Positions 11,969 to 12,214 of a stretch of DNA of 12,214 nucleotides are shown piece by piece. A program made the position numbers and the translations under genes. The stretch comes from Acidocella sp. (GTDB taxonomy: Bacteria; Pseudomonadota; Alphaproteobacteria; Acetobacterales; Acetobacteraceae). The first letter of the stretch is position 1. Every line of letters starts with the position of its first letter. Where the stretch lies: assembly GCA_029077775.1 (NCBI GenBank), contig JAQNCU010000051.1, positions 1 through 12,214 of the forward strand. The letters run 5' to 3'. The notes beneath the pieces are model-generated. The model was not told where the DNA came from. It searched no databases and worked only from the letters and a program-made list of their open reading frames with translations.

Positions 11969-12214
11969 CGGCTTCGGCTGTTTCCACCAACGTCGATTGC
12001 CGCTGATAGAGTGCGAGAAACGCGGCCACCATGTCAGCCCGTCCGGGTGGTGGTGTGATCCCGGTGGAGAGCGTCTCCCATAAACCATCTTGGGTTGCCG
12101 CCCTGAGCATGGTGGCGGCCAGTGCCCTGGCGTCGCCGAACGCGAATAAAAGCCCATCATGGCCATGAGTGATGCGCGCCGCCGGGCCGCCCGCATCGGC
12201 GGCGATGACCGGCC
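11952..12214 (-). CDS. GT1-type (GT-B) glycosyltransferase, C-terminal part
   Basis: An open frame entering from the right edge with no start in the window; the visible part is the last 86 residues. It begins PVIAADAGGPAARITHGHDG, then LLFAFGDARALAATML. This is the donor-sugar binding end of GT-B glycosyltransferases (GT4-like), where P-V-I-A-x-x-x-G-G-x-x-E and D-G-x-L-F-x-x-G-D precede a helix with A-L-A. The usual glutamate after GGP is an alanine here. The remainder ends in a proline-rich turn (GITPPPGRAD) and an amphipathic tail. It stops with TGA at 11954-11952, overlapping the end of the convergent VTT gene by 17 bases. It is probably part of a surface-polysaccharide or lipid-glycosylation locus with its neighbours; the substrate is unknown. 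Confidence 0.8.
   Translation of the reverse strand, partial: PVIAADAGGPAARITHGHDGLLFAFGDARALAATMLRAATQDGLWETLSTGITPPPGRADMVAAFLALYQRQSTLVETAEAVTPSA

Overview
The window reads as a high-GC alphaproteobacterial chromosome, most likely Acetobacteraceae or a close relative. This rests on a core block of rluD, rpoH and a zinc-ligand-poor DksA, beside a DUF6476/DUF2256 pair and tRNA-Glu. A mobile, partly AT-rich accessory region is joined to its left. The family assignment is inference from protein character, not from a search.

Positions 1-4616 look like the integrase-bearing end of a tRNA-targeted integrative element. From left to right it holds: a possible insertion-sequence edge (1-95); a small XRE repressor (minus strand) facing twin operator-like dyads (506-534); a divergent gene for a secreted OB-fold (tRNA_anti-like) protein; an AT-rich gap with an 18-bp tandem repeat (1567-1611); and a leftward cluster of tyrosine integrase, AlpA/HTH_17-type excisionase and a replication-initiator-like protein. 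The element ends at the 3' half of a tRNA-Arg(CCG) (4569-4616), which I read as an attachment site. The other end of the element is not in the window.

Positions 4617-5988 are a second accessory patch. It holds an intact HigB-HigA type toxin-antitoxin operon with an operator-like palindrome, then the C-terminal remnant of an IS1-like transposase (minus) and the C-terminal remnant of a serine recombinase (plus). The recombinase remnant abuts the 3' end of an intact tRNA-Glu(UUC). The patch therefore has tRNA sequence at both ends and looks like a stacked or decayed insertion site.

From 5989 rightwards the content is core-like. tRNA-Glu, DUF2256 and DUF6476 are on the minus strand. rluD runs divergently from DUF6476 with overlapping 5' ends. 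rpoH follows after a structured 258-base gap, and a strong shared hairpin separates it from convergent dksA. Next comes a rightward operon of a four-carbon acid sugar kinase-like protein with degenerate active-site motifs, a polyprenyl-phosphate type GT2 glycosyltransferase and a VTT/DedA-type membrane protein. The C-terminus of a convergent GT1-type glycosyltransferase runs off the right edge and overlaps the end of the VTT gene by 17 bases.

The most interesting parts are the integrase-excisionase-replication initiator element with its candidate origin repeats and secreted cargo, and the probable pseudo-kinase at the head of a glycosyltransferase/membrane-protein operon. I saw no CRISPR array and no rRNA.
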